NCBI RefSeq assembly: GCF_019702925.1
Contig: NZ_AP024713.1
Coordinates: 1,116,001-1,180,000, forward strand
Reading direction: 5' to 3'
DNA: 64,000 nt
Source: Campylobacter sp. 19-13652
GTDB taxonomy: Bacteria > Campylobacterota > Campylobacteria > Campylobacterales > Campylobacteraceae
Shown here: piece by piece, positions 37,646-48,103 of the stretch
How positions within the stretch are numbered: position 1 is the first letter of the stretch
Layout of the letters: each line of letters begins with the position of its first letter
Notes under the pieces: model-generated
The model's database searches: none
Told to the model about the DNA's origin: nothing
Seen by the model: the letters and a program-made list of their open reading frames with translations, nothing else
Made by a program: the position numbers and the translations under genes

Positions 37646-38212
37646 CTACTCGTCGGCGCTCATCTCGCCATCTATGCTGATTTTTATCTCATCTCCTATC
37701 AAAGAAGAACCAAAGCCTTGGGCAAAATCAAAATCAGAGCGCTTTATCTTTCCAGAAAGACTAAAACCAACGATAGTTTTACCATCTTTTTGTAGATGTC
37801 CGTTTATATCAGTATCTAGCTTTACCTCTTTACTAACGCCAGCGATTGTCAAAACACCGACCATTTTTCCGTCATCTCCATCTGCTTTATAGTTAGTCAT
37901 TTCAAAAGTCATGTCTGGATATTTGTCAACATTAAAAAAATCAGCCGTACGTAAATGCTCGTCCCTTTTTGAATTATCAGTATCTACACTAGCGACCTTT
38001 ATATCGGCTTTTAGAGCATTAAATTTATTCTCTTTTACATCAAAATCTATCAAAGCAGAATAATCTTTAAAAAATCCATTTACATTTGATAATCCCATAT
38101 GCTTTATTTTAAAAGCTACATTTGAGTGAGCCTTATCTAAGATAAAGGTATCTGCACTAAGACTACTTGATAGCGCTAATGCCGCTAAAGTAGAATATAT
38201 AATTTTTTTCAT
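37646..38212 (-). CDS. YceI-family periplasmic protein
   Basis: A 188-residue secreted protein with signal peptide MKKIIYSTLAALALSSSLSA and the YceI lipocalin-like barrel. Supporting motifs are the opening FILDKAHSNVAFKIKHMG, followed by VNGFFKDYSALIDFD, then FDFAQGFGSSLIGDEIKI near the end. YceI proteins bind polyisoprenoids such as ubiquinone or menaquinone-like lipids and are often linked to stress or acid responses. The RBS AAAGGA precedes the ATG. It is convergent with the exonuclease gene and downstream of the Cache-protein gene on the same strand (65 bp gap). Confidence 0.92.
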   Translation of the reverse strand: MKKIIYSTLAALALSSSLSADTFILDKAHSNVAFKIKHMGLSNVNGFFKDYSALIDFDVKENKFNALKADIKVASVDTDNSKRDEHLRTADFFNVDKYPDMTFEMTNYKADGDDGKMVGVLTIAGVSKEVKLDTDINGHLQKDGKTIVGFSLSGKIKRSDFDFAQGFGSSLIGDEIKISIDGEMSADE

Positions 38213-38277
38213 GGTTTTCCTTTGTTTAAATTTATTTTTCTTATTCTATCTATCAAATTTAAACAAAACATATATTT

Positions 38278-39222
38278 TTAAATTTTACCGCGACTTTTTC
38301 TAAATAACACAAGGCGAAACAAAAATACAAATACCACAAATATAAAAAGTATCAAAAACGAAACAACTATCATAGTATTAGTACTAATTGGTGCACTAAT
38401 CGCAGCGTCTTTATCGCTTTTTTTCAAAGATGAGCAAAGCAACCACCCATGATCTCCAACAAATCGACAAACGGCCTCTTTTACCTCTCCTGCATATTCA
38501 TAAGCCACGCTTCCGTCTTTTTCTATATCGCCGCTGTCTAACTTGTCCATTATAGTGTGCATCACTGGCAAATGCTCTCCTTGGTTTTTGGCATCTGGGT
38601 GCATTAACATAGTAGAGTCTTTTTGTGAAATAAAGCTATAACTATTTTCACCAGCTCCCATTTTATTCATGGCTTTAATCACAGAATCAAGTCTCACATC
38701 AACACCAGCAACTCCTATAAATTTATCAGCTTTTATGATTGGTGCGTAAAAAGTAACTACGCTTTCGCCATTCAATCTCGTCCTGTAAGGCTCAGAGTAC
38801 CCCACCTTAATCTTTCCACCAGTATACCACAAGCTCTTACGTGGGTCATAGCTACTATCTTTAGTTGGCGCTGGTATCACTCCGGCAGAGGACACAAACC
38901 CTCCGTCCTCCATACCATAATAAACCTCTAAATAATCACCCTGTTTAGCAAAAGCTTTAAGAACCTTTACTATCTCCTTATTGTCCACTTCTCCAAATTC
39001 GCTAGCTATGGTATCAGCAGCTATTTTAACTTGCCTAATATTGTTATTTATAAAATCATCAAGATATACTCCCACTCCATCTACTATTCTATTTTGAGTA
39101 GCTATAAAAGAGGTGCTTAATTTATCCTGTGTAATTTTATAATCAATAAATAAAAACGCTGAAAATGCGATAACTAAAGACGTAAGAAGCACAGCAACTA
39201 TCCTAATAGCAATCTCATTCAT
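38278..39222 (-). CDS. Cache-domain sensor lacking a cytoplasmic signalling domain
   Basis: A 314-residue membrane protein with two transmembrane helices (about 7-27 and 277-303). Between them is a periplasmic dCache domain, including DPRKSLWYTGG, VTFYAPIIKADKFIGVAGVDV and GDHGWLLCSSLKKSD, which is typical of Campylobacter chemoreceptor sensor halves. After the second helix only about ten basic residues follow (FRKSRGKI), so HAMP and methyl-accepting domains are missing. No matching signalling fragment follows on the strand. It could be a truncated chemoreceptor, or a sensor that works with a separate partner protein. Confidence 0.8.
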   Translation of the reverse strand: MNEIAIRIVAVLLTSLVIAFSAFLFIDYKITQDKLSTSFIATQNRIVDGVGVYLDDFINNNIRQVKIAADTIASEFGEVDNKEIVKVLKAFAKQGDYLEVYYGMEDGGFVSSAGVIPAPTKDSSYDPRKSLWYTGGKIKVGYSEPYRTRLNGESVVTFYAPIIKADKFIGVAGVDVRLDSVIKAMNKMGAGENSYSFISQKDSTMLMHPDAKNQGEHLPVMHTIMDKLDSGDIEKDGSVAYEYAGEVKEAVCRFVGDHGWLLCSSLKKSDKDAAISAPISTNTMIVVSFLILFIFVVFVFLFRLVLFRKSRGKI

Positions 39223-40083
39223 GGCTTTTACCTTTTTGAGTAGTAATAAATTTATTAAAATAATAACATATTTTTTATAAATTATCTCTTTATTTTAGGA
39301 ATAATACCCCCCCCCCATTTTTTTCAACAAATCCACCCTTTAGTAAAATATTTCCTTTATTAAAGAAGTTTTCCTTTAGTAAAACCTAGTAAAGAGCTGT
39401 AAAAACTGTAAAGAGTTGCAAAAAGCTTCACTTTAGTAAAATCTAGCAAAAAACTATAAAGAGTTATAAAAAGCTTTGCTTTACTAAAGAAGCTTTGCTT
39501 TGACTTATAATATATAGACCACTTAATAATTTAACAGGATGACTATTTATTGTATACACATTAAATAAGTAGACAAAGCAAAGCTTCTAAATACAACAAA
39601 ATTAAACTATAATCAACAGGCATCTTGCACAATACAATAAAAACTGTATAAAAGTAGCTATCATACTAAACTTAGTCTAAGAGTGTTTTTTAGGTTTTTA
39701 CACCAAGCTTTATAAAATTCTAAAAATCATGATGACATTGCTTTGTAATATTAGTCAATGCTAATATGCTAAAAGCTATTTATACAAATAGTGGAGTATG
39801 GTGAAGTTGGGCTTGTGCAGTTAATTAGAATTTGTAATTAAAAAATAACGCTATCTTTTAAAAAAGCCAAAGGTAAATGATATATACCTAAGATAATCTA
39901 GATAACCTAAAATACTATAATATCTTATAATACAGCTTTATAAGACATACTTACACAAAAACACTAATGTAGATAATTTTAATTTATATAAAATCATTAA
40001 ATTTAAATAATTCATATAAATACTATATTAAGTAACCCTAAAAGCAAAGAAGCAACAAGGCAAAAAATCATAAGAGGAAATCA
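39223..40083. other. gene-free interval with C10 tract and repeat remnants
   Basis: No gene is seen. A run of 10 C lies at 39307-39316. From 39,360 to 39,510 short words such as AAAGAAGCTTTGCTTT, AAAGAGTT and TAGTAAA recur irregularly. From about 39,680 to 39,868 the DNA resembles the remnant at 764-930 (TAAGAGTGTTTTTTAGG; AAAATCATG) and ends with a MITE-type end (TTTGTAATTAAAAAATAACG ... AAAAAGCC). It is best described as repeat relics upstream of the Cache gene and downstream of tRNA-Ile. Confidence 0.45.
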
Positions 40084-40160
40084 TGGTGGGCCTAACAAGA
40101 CTTGAACTTGTGACCTCACCCTTATCAGGGGTGCACTCTAACCAGCTGAGCTATAGGCCC
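40084..40160 (-). tRNA. tRNA-Ile (GAT)
   Basis: 77 nt on the minus strand including an encoded CCA. It starts GGGCCTATAGCTCAGCTGGT, has the anticodon loop CTGATAA with anticodon GAT, and has acceptor pairing GGGCCTA/TAGGCCC. It follows tRNA-Ala downstream of 16S in the standard order. Confidence 0.97.
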
Positions 40161-40276
40161 TTATGAAGCTTAGCTAAGCCTTTGGCTTATGGCTTAACTA
40201 TAATATAAATATTGTGCAGTTTGTAAGCATCTTTAAAAGGCTTTTTTGCTTTAAAGATGATGGCTTTTAAATTTGA

Positions 40277-40352
40277 TGGTGGAGAATAGCGGGATCGAAC
40301 CGCTGACCTCCTGCGTGCAAAGCAGGCGCTCTCCCAGCTGAGCTAATTCCCC
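40277..40352 (-). tRNA. tRNA-Ala (TGC)
   Basis: 76 nt on the minus strand including CCA. It starts GGGGAATTAGCTCAGCTGGG and has the anticodon loop TTTGCAC with anticodon TGC. It lies about 700 bp downstream of 16S, rather far for this gene pair, with partial copies of its own 5' half in between. Confidence 0.97.
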
Positions 40353-40462
40353 AAACAAAAAAACAACAGACAATTAGCTAAGCCTTTATGCACGCAGTGT
40401 CTATATCGGTTCGCTTACGCTCACAACGATATATCCAAAAAAGCAAAGCAGTTTGCTTTTTT

Positions 40463-40503
40463 ATGTGCAAAGCTCACACTCTACTAGCTGAGCTAATTCC
40501 CCA
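40463..40503 (-). pseudogene. partial tRNA-Ala copy (5' half)
   Basis: Minus strand GGGGAATTAGCTCAGCTAGT, then AGAGTGTGAGCTTTGCACAT. This matches the 5' half of tRNA-Ala through the anticodon loop, with several changes, and lacks the 3' half. A more eroded version (AAGCTAGTAGAGTGTGAGCT) lies at about 40770-40800. These look like relics of tandem duplication next to the functional gene. Confidence 0.7.
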
Positions 40504-40973
40504 TTAAACAGTAATAACTAAAAATAACTATAATAGCAATATAGCTAAATTTAACACATATTGCCACAATAAATAGCTAAGACAGTAAAAACATAAATAT
40601 AAAAAGCTACTTGCTATTATATTTACATTATACTAGAAACTAAAAATATAACTTAGCTAGGACAATGCCTTTATCTATGTATAGTATATCACCCATACTA
40701 GATTAATGATATATTGTAAAATAGGTGTAATAAGTTATTTTATTTATCCTACCCATTTTTACTTTTACATTCACAAAGCTCACACTCTACTAGCTTAGCT
40801 TTATACTTTAGATTATTTAAATTCTAAGGTATTAATGCTAATTTATTTAATATTTCAATATAGTAATAACTATTAAAGATTTAACTACTCTTAACAACGG
40901 TATATAACAGGGATATAGGCTAAAAGCCTTAGCCTCTGCTTTTGCCTTTGTAAGTGAGTAATGTTAGTCTAAT
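40504..40973. other. AT-rich spacer between 16S and tRNA-Ala
   Basis: No gene. It contains the second, more eroded tRNA-Ala 5'-half relic at about 40770-40803 and otherwise unpatterned AT-rich DNA. If 16S and the tRNAs are one transcript, this spacer is transcribed. Confidence 0.5.
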
Positions 40974-41007
40974 GTCAATCTTTCAAATCTAAACAAGGAC
41001 GATTGAG
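40974..41007 (-). other. 16S rRNA processing stalk, 3' arm
   Basis: GTCAATCTTTCAAATCTAAA...CGATTGAG is the inverted match of 42679-42714 on the other side of 16S, with minor differences. Together they form the RNase III stalk. Confidence 0.8.
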
Positions 41008-41055
41008 ATATTTTCCTTTGATAGATATCTTGTGAGAGAATATCTATTGTACTCT

Positions 41056-42567
<1,512 letters not shown>

Positions 42568-42926
42568 TAAAAATTAAATATGAAGTTTTAATCTAAAAAC
42601 TTTTTAAATTTAATTTATTTAAAAAATAAATTGTTTCATTGTTTTAGACTTATTATCATAAATAATAAATAAGTCTGGCTCAATCGATCACTTGTTTAGA
42701 TTTCAAAGATTGACTATTGAAATATTTAAATACTAACACTATTAAATTATAGAACAACGATTTATTATTAAAGCCTGTAATCATAAAAGCTTATGAAAGA
42801 GCTTTTAATGAGTAAAGGGTAAAGTAAAGAAAAGCTTTATTAACTGTTAGAAAGTTAAAGGTGGTTTCTCAAATCGTGAGCTGGAATTATATAAGAGAGT
42901 TGCTTAAGGGGGGCTTAAAAAAGCCT
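42568..42926 (-). promoter_or_regulatory. 16S rRNA promoter and leader
   Basis: It contains, in transcription order, the 83-bp promoter segment at 42826-42908 (TATAAT at 42886-42891), which is identical to that before 23S; a boxA-like TTGTTCTATAA at 42748-42758; and the 5' arm of the 16S processing stalk at 42679-42714. A run of six G lies at 42908-42913, just upstream. Confidence 0.8.
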
Positions 42927-44237
42927 TTAAAACAAAATATTTTTTAATTCATACTCTAATGCCCCAAATACAATATCGTTTTTATTCTTGTCAAATTTAA
43001 AACTAGTGCTTATCTCGTTGCCGTTTTTTTCGAATACTCCGCTGGTTTTAACAAATTTATCAATTATATCTATAAAGACATATTCCTTATGGGTAAAAAA
43101 CCTATCAAATACTTTAAAAAATTCGCTCACTCCAGCATCTATGCCTAATTTTCCATCAAATTTTAGTCGATTTAGTATAGGCTTGGCTTCATTTGAGTTT
43201 TTAGATATTGCTAATCTAAATTTTAAAAATGCGTTCAAAGAGTTTAAATTTTTTATACTAGCTCTTTCTAAAATAGCTTCAAAACCGCTATCAATAAGGG
43301 CGATTTTAGATATTTGAGGGTCTAGGTTTGGATTTAATGAGGTGCTTAAAAATGCGTTTAAATCTATATTCTTAAGTACCATGCTAATTCTAAAATCTTT
43401 TAAAGGATAAAATTTTTTGCTATCATTTAAAATGCCTATTTTTTCGATATTAAAATCGTAATTTACATTAATAAGCTCACGCTTTTTTACCTGTCTAGAA
43501 AGAAAAATTACATTATCAAAAATAAACTCATCGACTATATTTTTATAGCTTACAAAATCCACCCTAGCCTCTATGCTATCTGGCAGAATTTTATCCAAAT
43601 CTATATTTTTCACAATGCTTTTTTGAGCAAAAATAGTGGCGTCAAAATCGCCATTTAGACTTATTTTGACACCATTTAAACTCAACTGTTTTTCATCACC
43701 TATAAGCTTTAAATTTTTAGCAAAGATATCTAAAATTTTAATTTCATTTGCATGGATTATTGACTTGATGCTTACACCCTGACTTATCTCAAAAACTTTA
43801 GAATAAAGTGCTGGAATCCGTACTAAAGCTTCGCTGGTTCCACTAATATAACTTTTTAAATTTATATTAAAGCTTGCTTTTTGGCTTTTATTATCGCTAC
43901 TAAGACCATCTTTTAGCTTAACACTTAGCTCATTTTTGCTATCTACACCAAAAATAAAGCTAAGTAAAGAGTAGGATATTTCACTTTTTAGGCTATATGG
44001 TATATCGTCGCTTAAAGTCCCACTTATTTGAGCATTTGCTCGAAACAACCCTCTATCATAATCACTCATAGTAACACTTAAAACACCATATCTGCTTAGC
44101 TCATCAAGCTTTGCGTAAAACATGGACTGGGCTTTAATGCCTATATAATAGCTTGTAAAAAATAGCCCACAACCTAAAGCTAGCACAAAAGCTCCAGCAA
44201 AAACAAGGCGTCTTTTAAATCGCACAGATAAAAGCAT
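42927..44237 (-). CDS. DUF945/YdgA-like membrane-anchored protein
   Basis: A 436-residue protein with one N-terminal membrane helix (LVFAGAFVLALGCGLFFTSYYIG) and a long periplasmic beta-rich region. The start of that region (SMFYAKLDELSRYGVLSVTMSDYDRGLFRANAQISG) follows the pattern of the DUF945/YdgA family ('...Y.RGLF.S.A'). No catalytic residues are obvious and the function is unknown. Its start overlaps the end of the DedA gene by one base, so the two may be co-transcribed. It ends about 20 bp from the 16S promoter segment, pointing the same way. Confidence 0.65.
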   Translation of the reverse strand: MLLSVRFKRRLVFAGAFVLALGCGLFFTSYYIGIKAQSMFYAKLDELSRYGVLSVTMSDYDRGLFRANAQISGTLSDDIPYSLKSEISYSLLSFIFGVDSKNELSVKLKDGLSSDNKSQKASFNINLKSYISGTSEALVRIPALYSKVFEISQGVSIKSIIHANEIKILDIFAKNLKLIGDEKQLSLNGVKISLNGDFDATIFAQKSIVKNIDLDKILPDSIEARVDFVSYKNIVDEFIFDNVIFLSRQVKKRELINVNYDFNIEKIGILNDSKKFYPLKDFRISMVLKNIDLNAFLSTSLNPNLDPQISKIALIDSGFEAILERASIKNLNSLNAFLKFRLAISKNSNEAKPILNRLKFDGKLGIDAGVSEFFKVFDRFFTHKEYVFIDIIDKFVKTSGVFEKNGNEISTSFKFDKNKNDIVFGALEYELKNILF

Positions 44238-44794
44238 TATCTTACCTTTTTTGCACTTACCCTACCAAGCCAAATATACCCAGCCACAAGCAGACAAACA
44301 ACCACAACAGCTGGCAAATACCCACTACTTTCTACTAATTTAGCCAAGCTATCTCCTAAATAATAGCTACCAAATCCTAGCAAAATCGCCCAAATCAGTG
44401 AAGCAAATACATTTAAAATATTAAATTTAAAAAACGAATACCTAGCAAGCCCCATAGCAATAGGAACTAGCGTTTTAACACCGTATATAAATTTTTGCAA
44501 AAATACAAGCCAACTGCCATTTTTACGCACTAGCAAGCTACAATAACTAAGCTTTCTCTCCTGCCCCTTAAGATATGGCATTATGGCTGATTTATTATGT
44601 CTGCCGATATAAAAAAGTATGCTATCACCCAGAGCGTTTGCCGCAAAAGCCACGGCCACGCAAAGCCAAATATCTAGGCTTCCTTGTGCGCTTAAGATGC
44701 CGGCTGCGATAATAGCTAACATACCGCCCCCCAAAGAGTAAAAAAATAGTATCACATAGCCGTATGTGGCTAATGAATTTATTGTATCTTGCAT
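44237..44794 (-). CDS. DedA-family membrane protein
   Basis: A 185-residue inner-membrane protein with about four to five hydrophobic segments and the VTT/DedA core: GGGMLAIIAAGILSAQG, then NALGDSILFYIGRH and FLQKFIYGVKTLVPIAMGLAR. DedA proteins are thought to flip or move undecaprenyl phosphate or other lipids and affect envelope homeostasis. The conserved Arg/Gly positions of the re-entrant loops are present. It lies 11 bp after the SYLF-protein gene, in a minus-strand run with it and rny. Confidence 0.9.
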   Translation of the reverse strand: MQDTINSLATYGYVILFFYSLGGGMLAIIAAGILSAQGSLDIWLCVAVAFAANALGDSILFYIGRHNKSAIMPYLKGQERKLSYCSLLVRKNGSWLVFLQKFIYGVKTLVPIAMGLARYSFFKFNILNVFASLIWAILLGFGSYYLGDSLAKLVESSGYLPAVVVVCLLVAGYIWLGRVSAKKVR

Positions 44795-44805
44795 TTTAAA
44801 ATTAC

Positions 44806-45414
44806 CTATTTTAAGTTTTCAAAATTTATGGCATTCATAAGCTCTGTATAAGCATAATCGTCACTCTGTCTAACATCTCCGCCATAGCTAATAACAGCCG
44901 CATCTAGGCTTGCTCCAGCGTAAAATCCACTATCCTTTGAAAGGGCATAGATATCACCATAAACCCCATTTTTGGTAGCAGAAGCAGATGCAAAAGTAGC
45001 TATCATGTCTGCTTTTAGGACGAGTTTTAGCCCCTTTATGTCCTCGATAAAAGACTGCTTCATCAAAAATAAAACCACCGCACTATCGCTGTATCCAGCC
45101 TGCAGCCCTGCTCCTCCACCGCCTATACTAACTAAGCTAACACTATCTACTAAATCCCCATTTAAAGCCACCATTACGCCGCTTCCACCTAGTCCGCCAA
45201 ACACCAGTCCGACCTTTTTTACACTAGGGAAAATCACTATCGCCTTTGCCTTTTTTATAATATCAGGACGCACGTTATTTGTGCGTAAGACAGCTGTGTA
45301 TGAGCGAGCTGCGTCTAGGAGCAATTCCTCGCTATCGCTAGCCTTAGCAAAGCTCACCAAAAACGCTAAACTCGCCAAAAAAATGATAAATTTATTTAGC
45401 CATCTGTATAGCAC
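44806..45414 (-). CDS. SYLF-domain lipid-binding protein
   Basis: A 202-residue secreted protein. After an N-terminal hydrophobic segment (FIIFLASLAFLVSFAKA) comes the SYLF (YSC84-type) domain: KAIVIFPSVKKVGLVFGGLG, GGGGAGLQAGYSDSAVVLFL and a Gly-rich C-terminal half with DSGFYAGASLDAA. SYLF proteins bind phosphoinositides in eukaryotes; the bacterial role is unsettled but envelope-related. Its start overlaps the end of rny by about 23 bp. Confidence 0.9.
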   Translation of the reverse strand: MLYRWLNKFIIFLASLAFLVSFAKASDSEELLLDAARSYTAVLRTNNVRPDIIKKAKAIVIFPSVKKVGLVFGGLGGSGVMVALNGDLVDSVSLVSIGGGGAGLQAGYSDSAVVLFLMKQSFIEDIKGLKLVLKADMIATFASASATKNGVYGDIYALSKDSGFYAGASLDAAVISYGGDVRQSDDYAYTELMNAINFENLK

Positions 45415-46945
45415 GGGTCTCCCTTATCACATTTACCTTTATCTCGCCTGGGTATTGCACTCGCTCTTCGATTTCGCTGGCTATCTCCTTTGCCACCAGC
45501 ACCGCTTCATCATCGTTTATCAAATTTGCATTTGCGATGACACGTATCTCACGCCCAGCATTTATGGCGTAGGCCTGCTTTATACCCTCTTTGCTCTTTG
45601 CTATCTCCTCAATCTCCTGCACCCGCTTTAAAAAGCTCTCCAGCACCTCTCTCCTAGCCCCTGGGCGAGCCGCACTTAGCGTATCTGCTGCACACACAGC
45701 AGCGCTTTCTACGCTCGTGGCCTCCTCGTGTCCGTGGTGGGCGTAAATAGCGTTTATCACGACTGGATGCTCCTTGTAGCGGCGGCAGACTTCAGCGCCC
45801 AAATCCACGTGGCTACCCTCAAATTCGTGCGTCAAAGCCTTGCCAATATCGTGCAGTATCCCAGCGCGCTTAGCCAGCTTCTCATCTCCGCCAGTTTCAG
45901 CTGCGATTATTCCCGCCAGATGGGCGACTTCTAGGCTGTGAGCCAGGGCATTTTGTCCGTAGCTAGCGCGGAATTTAAGCTTGCCGATTAGCTTTACTAT
46001 CTCAGGATGTATGCCGCTAAGCCCCAGATCCATCACGATATTTTCGCCCTCTTCTAGTATGCTAGCCTCAAACTCCTCCGTTACCTTTTTATGCAGGTCT
46101 TCTATGCGTGCTGGCTGTATGCGTCCATCCTCAACTAAAAGCTCAATGACGCGCGTTGCGATGGCGCGGCGGTAGAGATTAAAGCTGCTTAGGATTATGG
46201 CGTGTGGGGTATCATCGATGATTATATCCACGCCCAGCACCATCTCAAGCGTCTTGATATTTCGCCCTTCCTTGCCGATTATCCTACCCTTTAGGTCGTC
46301 GTTTTTAATATCGACGACGTTTATTAGCCTCTCAGCCGCAAACTCCCCAGCAAAGCGGCTTGTGGCCTGCGCTAGGATGTAATTTACCCGCTTTTTAAGC
46401 TCTCTTTTAGCTTCTTCTTCGCCTTTGCGGACGATGTGAGCTATGTCGGCTCGACTTTTTTCCTCCACTCGCTTTAGCACCTCGGCTTTAGCTTCTTCTT
46501 GCGTTAGCCCAGCGGCGTGCTCTAGGACTTTTAGCGCCTGGGCTAGCTTTTCTTGGTAGTTTGCCTTTAGGCTCTGCCCCTCTTCATACACACTTTTTGC
46601 CTCGTCTTGGGACTTTTTTAGCTCACTTTTGCCGTTTTCAAGCTCGCTCATTTGGGCTTTTATCTTAGCTTCAGCCTTGCCCAGCTCGTCAAATTTAAGC
46701 CCATACTCCTTTGTTAGCTTCGCACTTTTTTCATCATACTTTTTTCTAGCTTCAAACTCCGCTTCCTGCACGCTTATTTTGGCGTCTTTTAGCACTCTTT
46801 CGGCTTCAAATTCAATCGCCTTTGCCTTTGCTTTTGCCTGTTCTAAAAATATATTGTAATTTGCGTCGTTTATCTTTTTAGCGTACGCGTACCCAGCTCC
46901 TGCGCCCACTGCAGCGGCGAGCGAGCCTACTATAACCTCTATCAT
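45392..46945 (-). CDS. rny: ribonuclease Y
   Basis: RNase Y is a membrane-bound endoribonuclease for mRNA turnover. The 517-residue protein has a short N-terminal membrane helix (VIVGSLAAAVGAGAGYAY) and a long coiled coil (about 25-200, Ala/Lys/Glu-rich). A KH domain follows (GRIIGKEGRNIKTLE), then an HD domain with RAGILHDIGKAL and HGHEEATSVE. The RBS GAGGAA precedes the ATG. Its first 68 bases are shared with the end of the cyclo-ligase gene. In C. jejuni the same pair stands together as I recall (Cj1208-Cj1209). Confidence 0.96.
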   Translation of the reverse strand: MIEVIVGSLAAAVGAGAGYAYAKKINDANYNIFLEQAKAKAKAIEFEAERVLKDAKISVQEAEFEARKKYDEKSAKLTKEYGLKFDELGKAEAKIKAQMSELENGKSELKKSQDEAKSVYEEGQSLKANYQEKLAQALKVLEHAAGLTQEEAKAEVLKRVEEKSRADIAHIVRKGEEEAKRELKKRVNYILAQATSRFAGEFAAERLINVVDIKNDDLKGRIIGKEGRNIKTLEMVLGVDIIIDDTPHAIILSSFNLYRRAIATRVIELLVEDGRIQPARIEDLHKKVTEEFEASILEEGENIVMDLGLSGIHPEIVKLIGKLKFRASYGQNALAHSLEVAHLAGIIAAETGGDEKLAKRAGILHDIGKALTHEFEGSHVDLGAEVCRRYKEHPVVINAIYAHHGHEEATSVESAAVCAADTLSAARPGARREVLESFLKRVQEIEEIAKSKEGIKQAYAINAGREIRVIANANLINDDEAVLVAKEIASEIEERVQYPGEIKVNVIRETRAIQMAK

Positions 46946-47507
46946 TTTTTCCTCTTTTTATATAATTTTGTCCAGGGGTTAGGTAAAAATCCCCTATTAC
47001 ATCATGCTTTAAGCTTACCTTTGCTTTTGCAAAATTATCCAAAGCGCTCACAAAAGCGAGCTTTGGTCTGTATCTAAGCCCAGCAAAAAATCTATCATAA
47101 AACCCTGCTCCATGCCCTATTCTAGCCATATTTGCATCAACTGCGACAGCAGGGACAATAGCCAAGTCTAACCTAGCTTTAAACTCTCCATTTCCTGCGC
47201 TTTCTCGCACATTAAAGCGCTTTTTACGCAAAGGAAGTCTCAATTTTACCATTTTTAAGCTAAGTCCTGCCATAAATGGCGATAATATCTCGCAATTTCT
47301 AGCACATTCACGCCTTAAACTATACACATCTATCTCATAATCAAGCGCCAAATAAAGCAGCACAGAGCGTGCTTTGCTAGCTTTTATTAAAGATTTTAAT
47401 CTAGCACAAATTGCGTGAGATTTTAGTCTTACCTTTAATTCATCTTGCGACTTTAAAGCACGCAAAAACCTCTCTCGAAGCTCTTTTTTATCAAATTTAA
47501 CGCTCAT
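46878..47507 (-). CDS. 5-formyltetrahydrofolate cyclo-ligase
   Basis: This enzyme converts 5-formyl-THF to 5,10-methenyl-THF using ATP. The 209-residue protein shows the family pattern: N-terminal KKELRERFLRALKSQ, LDLAIVPAVAVDANMARIGHGAGFYDRF with the Gly-rich phosphate loop, and HDVIGDFYLTP near the end. The natural C terminus would lie around DFYLTP plus a few residues. Here a further roughly 25 Arg-rich residues run into the rny gene in another frame. The tail may be a by-product of a lost stop codon. It is divergent from the thioredoxin gene. Confidence 0.9.
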   Translation of the reverse strand: MSVKFDKKELRERFLRALKSQDELKVRLKSHAICARLKSLIKASKARSVLLYLALDYEIDVYSLRRECARNCEILSPFMAGLSLKMVKLRLPLRKKRFNVRESAGNGEFKARLDLAIVPAVAVDANMARIGHGAGFYDRFFAGLRYRPKLAFVSALDNFAKAKVSLKHDVIGDFYLTPGQNYIKRGKNDRGYSRLARRCSGRRSWVRVR

Positions 47508-47566
47508 TTTAATAATCTTTATGTATAATTTGAACTATTTTATCAAATTTATTTTTAAGGAAAAAG

Positions 47567-48103
47567 ATGAAAAGGCTTTTAGCTTGCGCTATGCTTGCAT
47601 TTTTTATAACTGGATGTAGTGGAGAAAAAGAGAGTGGCGAAGAGACAAAAATCCAAGCACAAAATCAAGAAGCAGAAGTAGAAATAACGGAATTTAAGCT
47701 ATCAAATTTATCAAACAGCACCATAGATGTAAGCACAATAAATGGTGGATTAAAGCTATCAGAAAATAAAGCCAGTGTAATAATTTTCGTAACTCCTAAT
47801 TGCGCGCCTTGCAAAACGGAGCTTAGCTACATCTACACAATAGCGCAAAAATACAAAAGCGATGCAAAAATAATGCTAGCAATCCTGGGTGCGAGCGATG
47901 ATGAGATAAAAGAGCTAAGTGATGAGTTTAACCTCGCCGATGAAGTCGTAACAAAAGCTCAAGACCTAGCCAAAGCACTAAACATAAACGCCCTACCAGC
48001 GATAATAATAAGCGATAAAAACGGAAATAAAATTCGTTCATATGTAGGGCTGGCACCAGTTGAAATGCTAGAAAGTGATATAAATTTGGCGGTGCTAAGA
48101 TGA
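47567..48103 (+). CDS. TlpA-like thioredoxin-fold lipoprotein
   Basis: A 178-residue lipoprotein with lipobox FITGC (Cys17) and a thioredoxin fold with active site CAPC (Cys79, Cys82) in FVTPNCAPCKTEL. The cis-Pro loop (NALPAIIISDKNG) is also present. It should act in the periplasm on disulfides, for example in cytochrome c maturation or oxidative defence. Its last bases overlap the ftsY start (ATGA), so the two are coupled. Confidence 0.9.
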   Translation: MKRLLACAMLAFFITGCSGEKESGEETKIQAQNQEAEVEITEFKLSNLSNSTIDVSTINGGLKLSENKASVIIFVTPNCAPCKTELSYIYTIAQKYKSDAKIMLAILGASDDEIKELSDEFNLADEVVTKAQDLAKALNINALPAIIISDKNGNKIRSYVGLAPVEMLESDINLAVLR

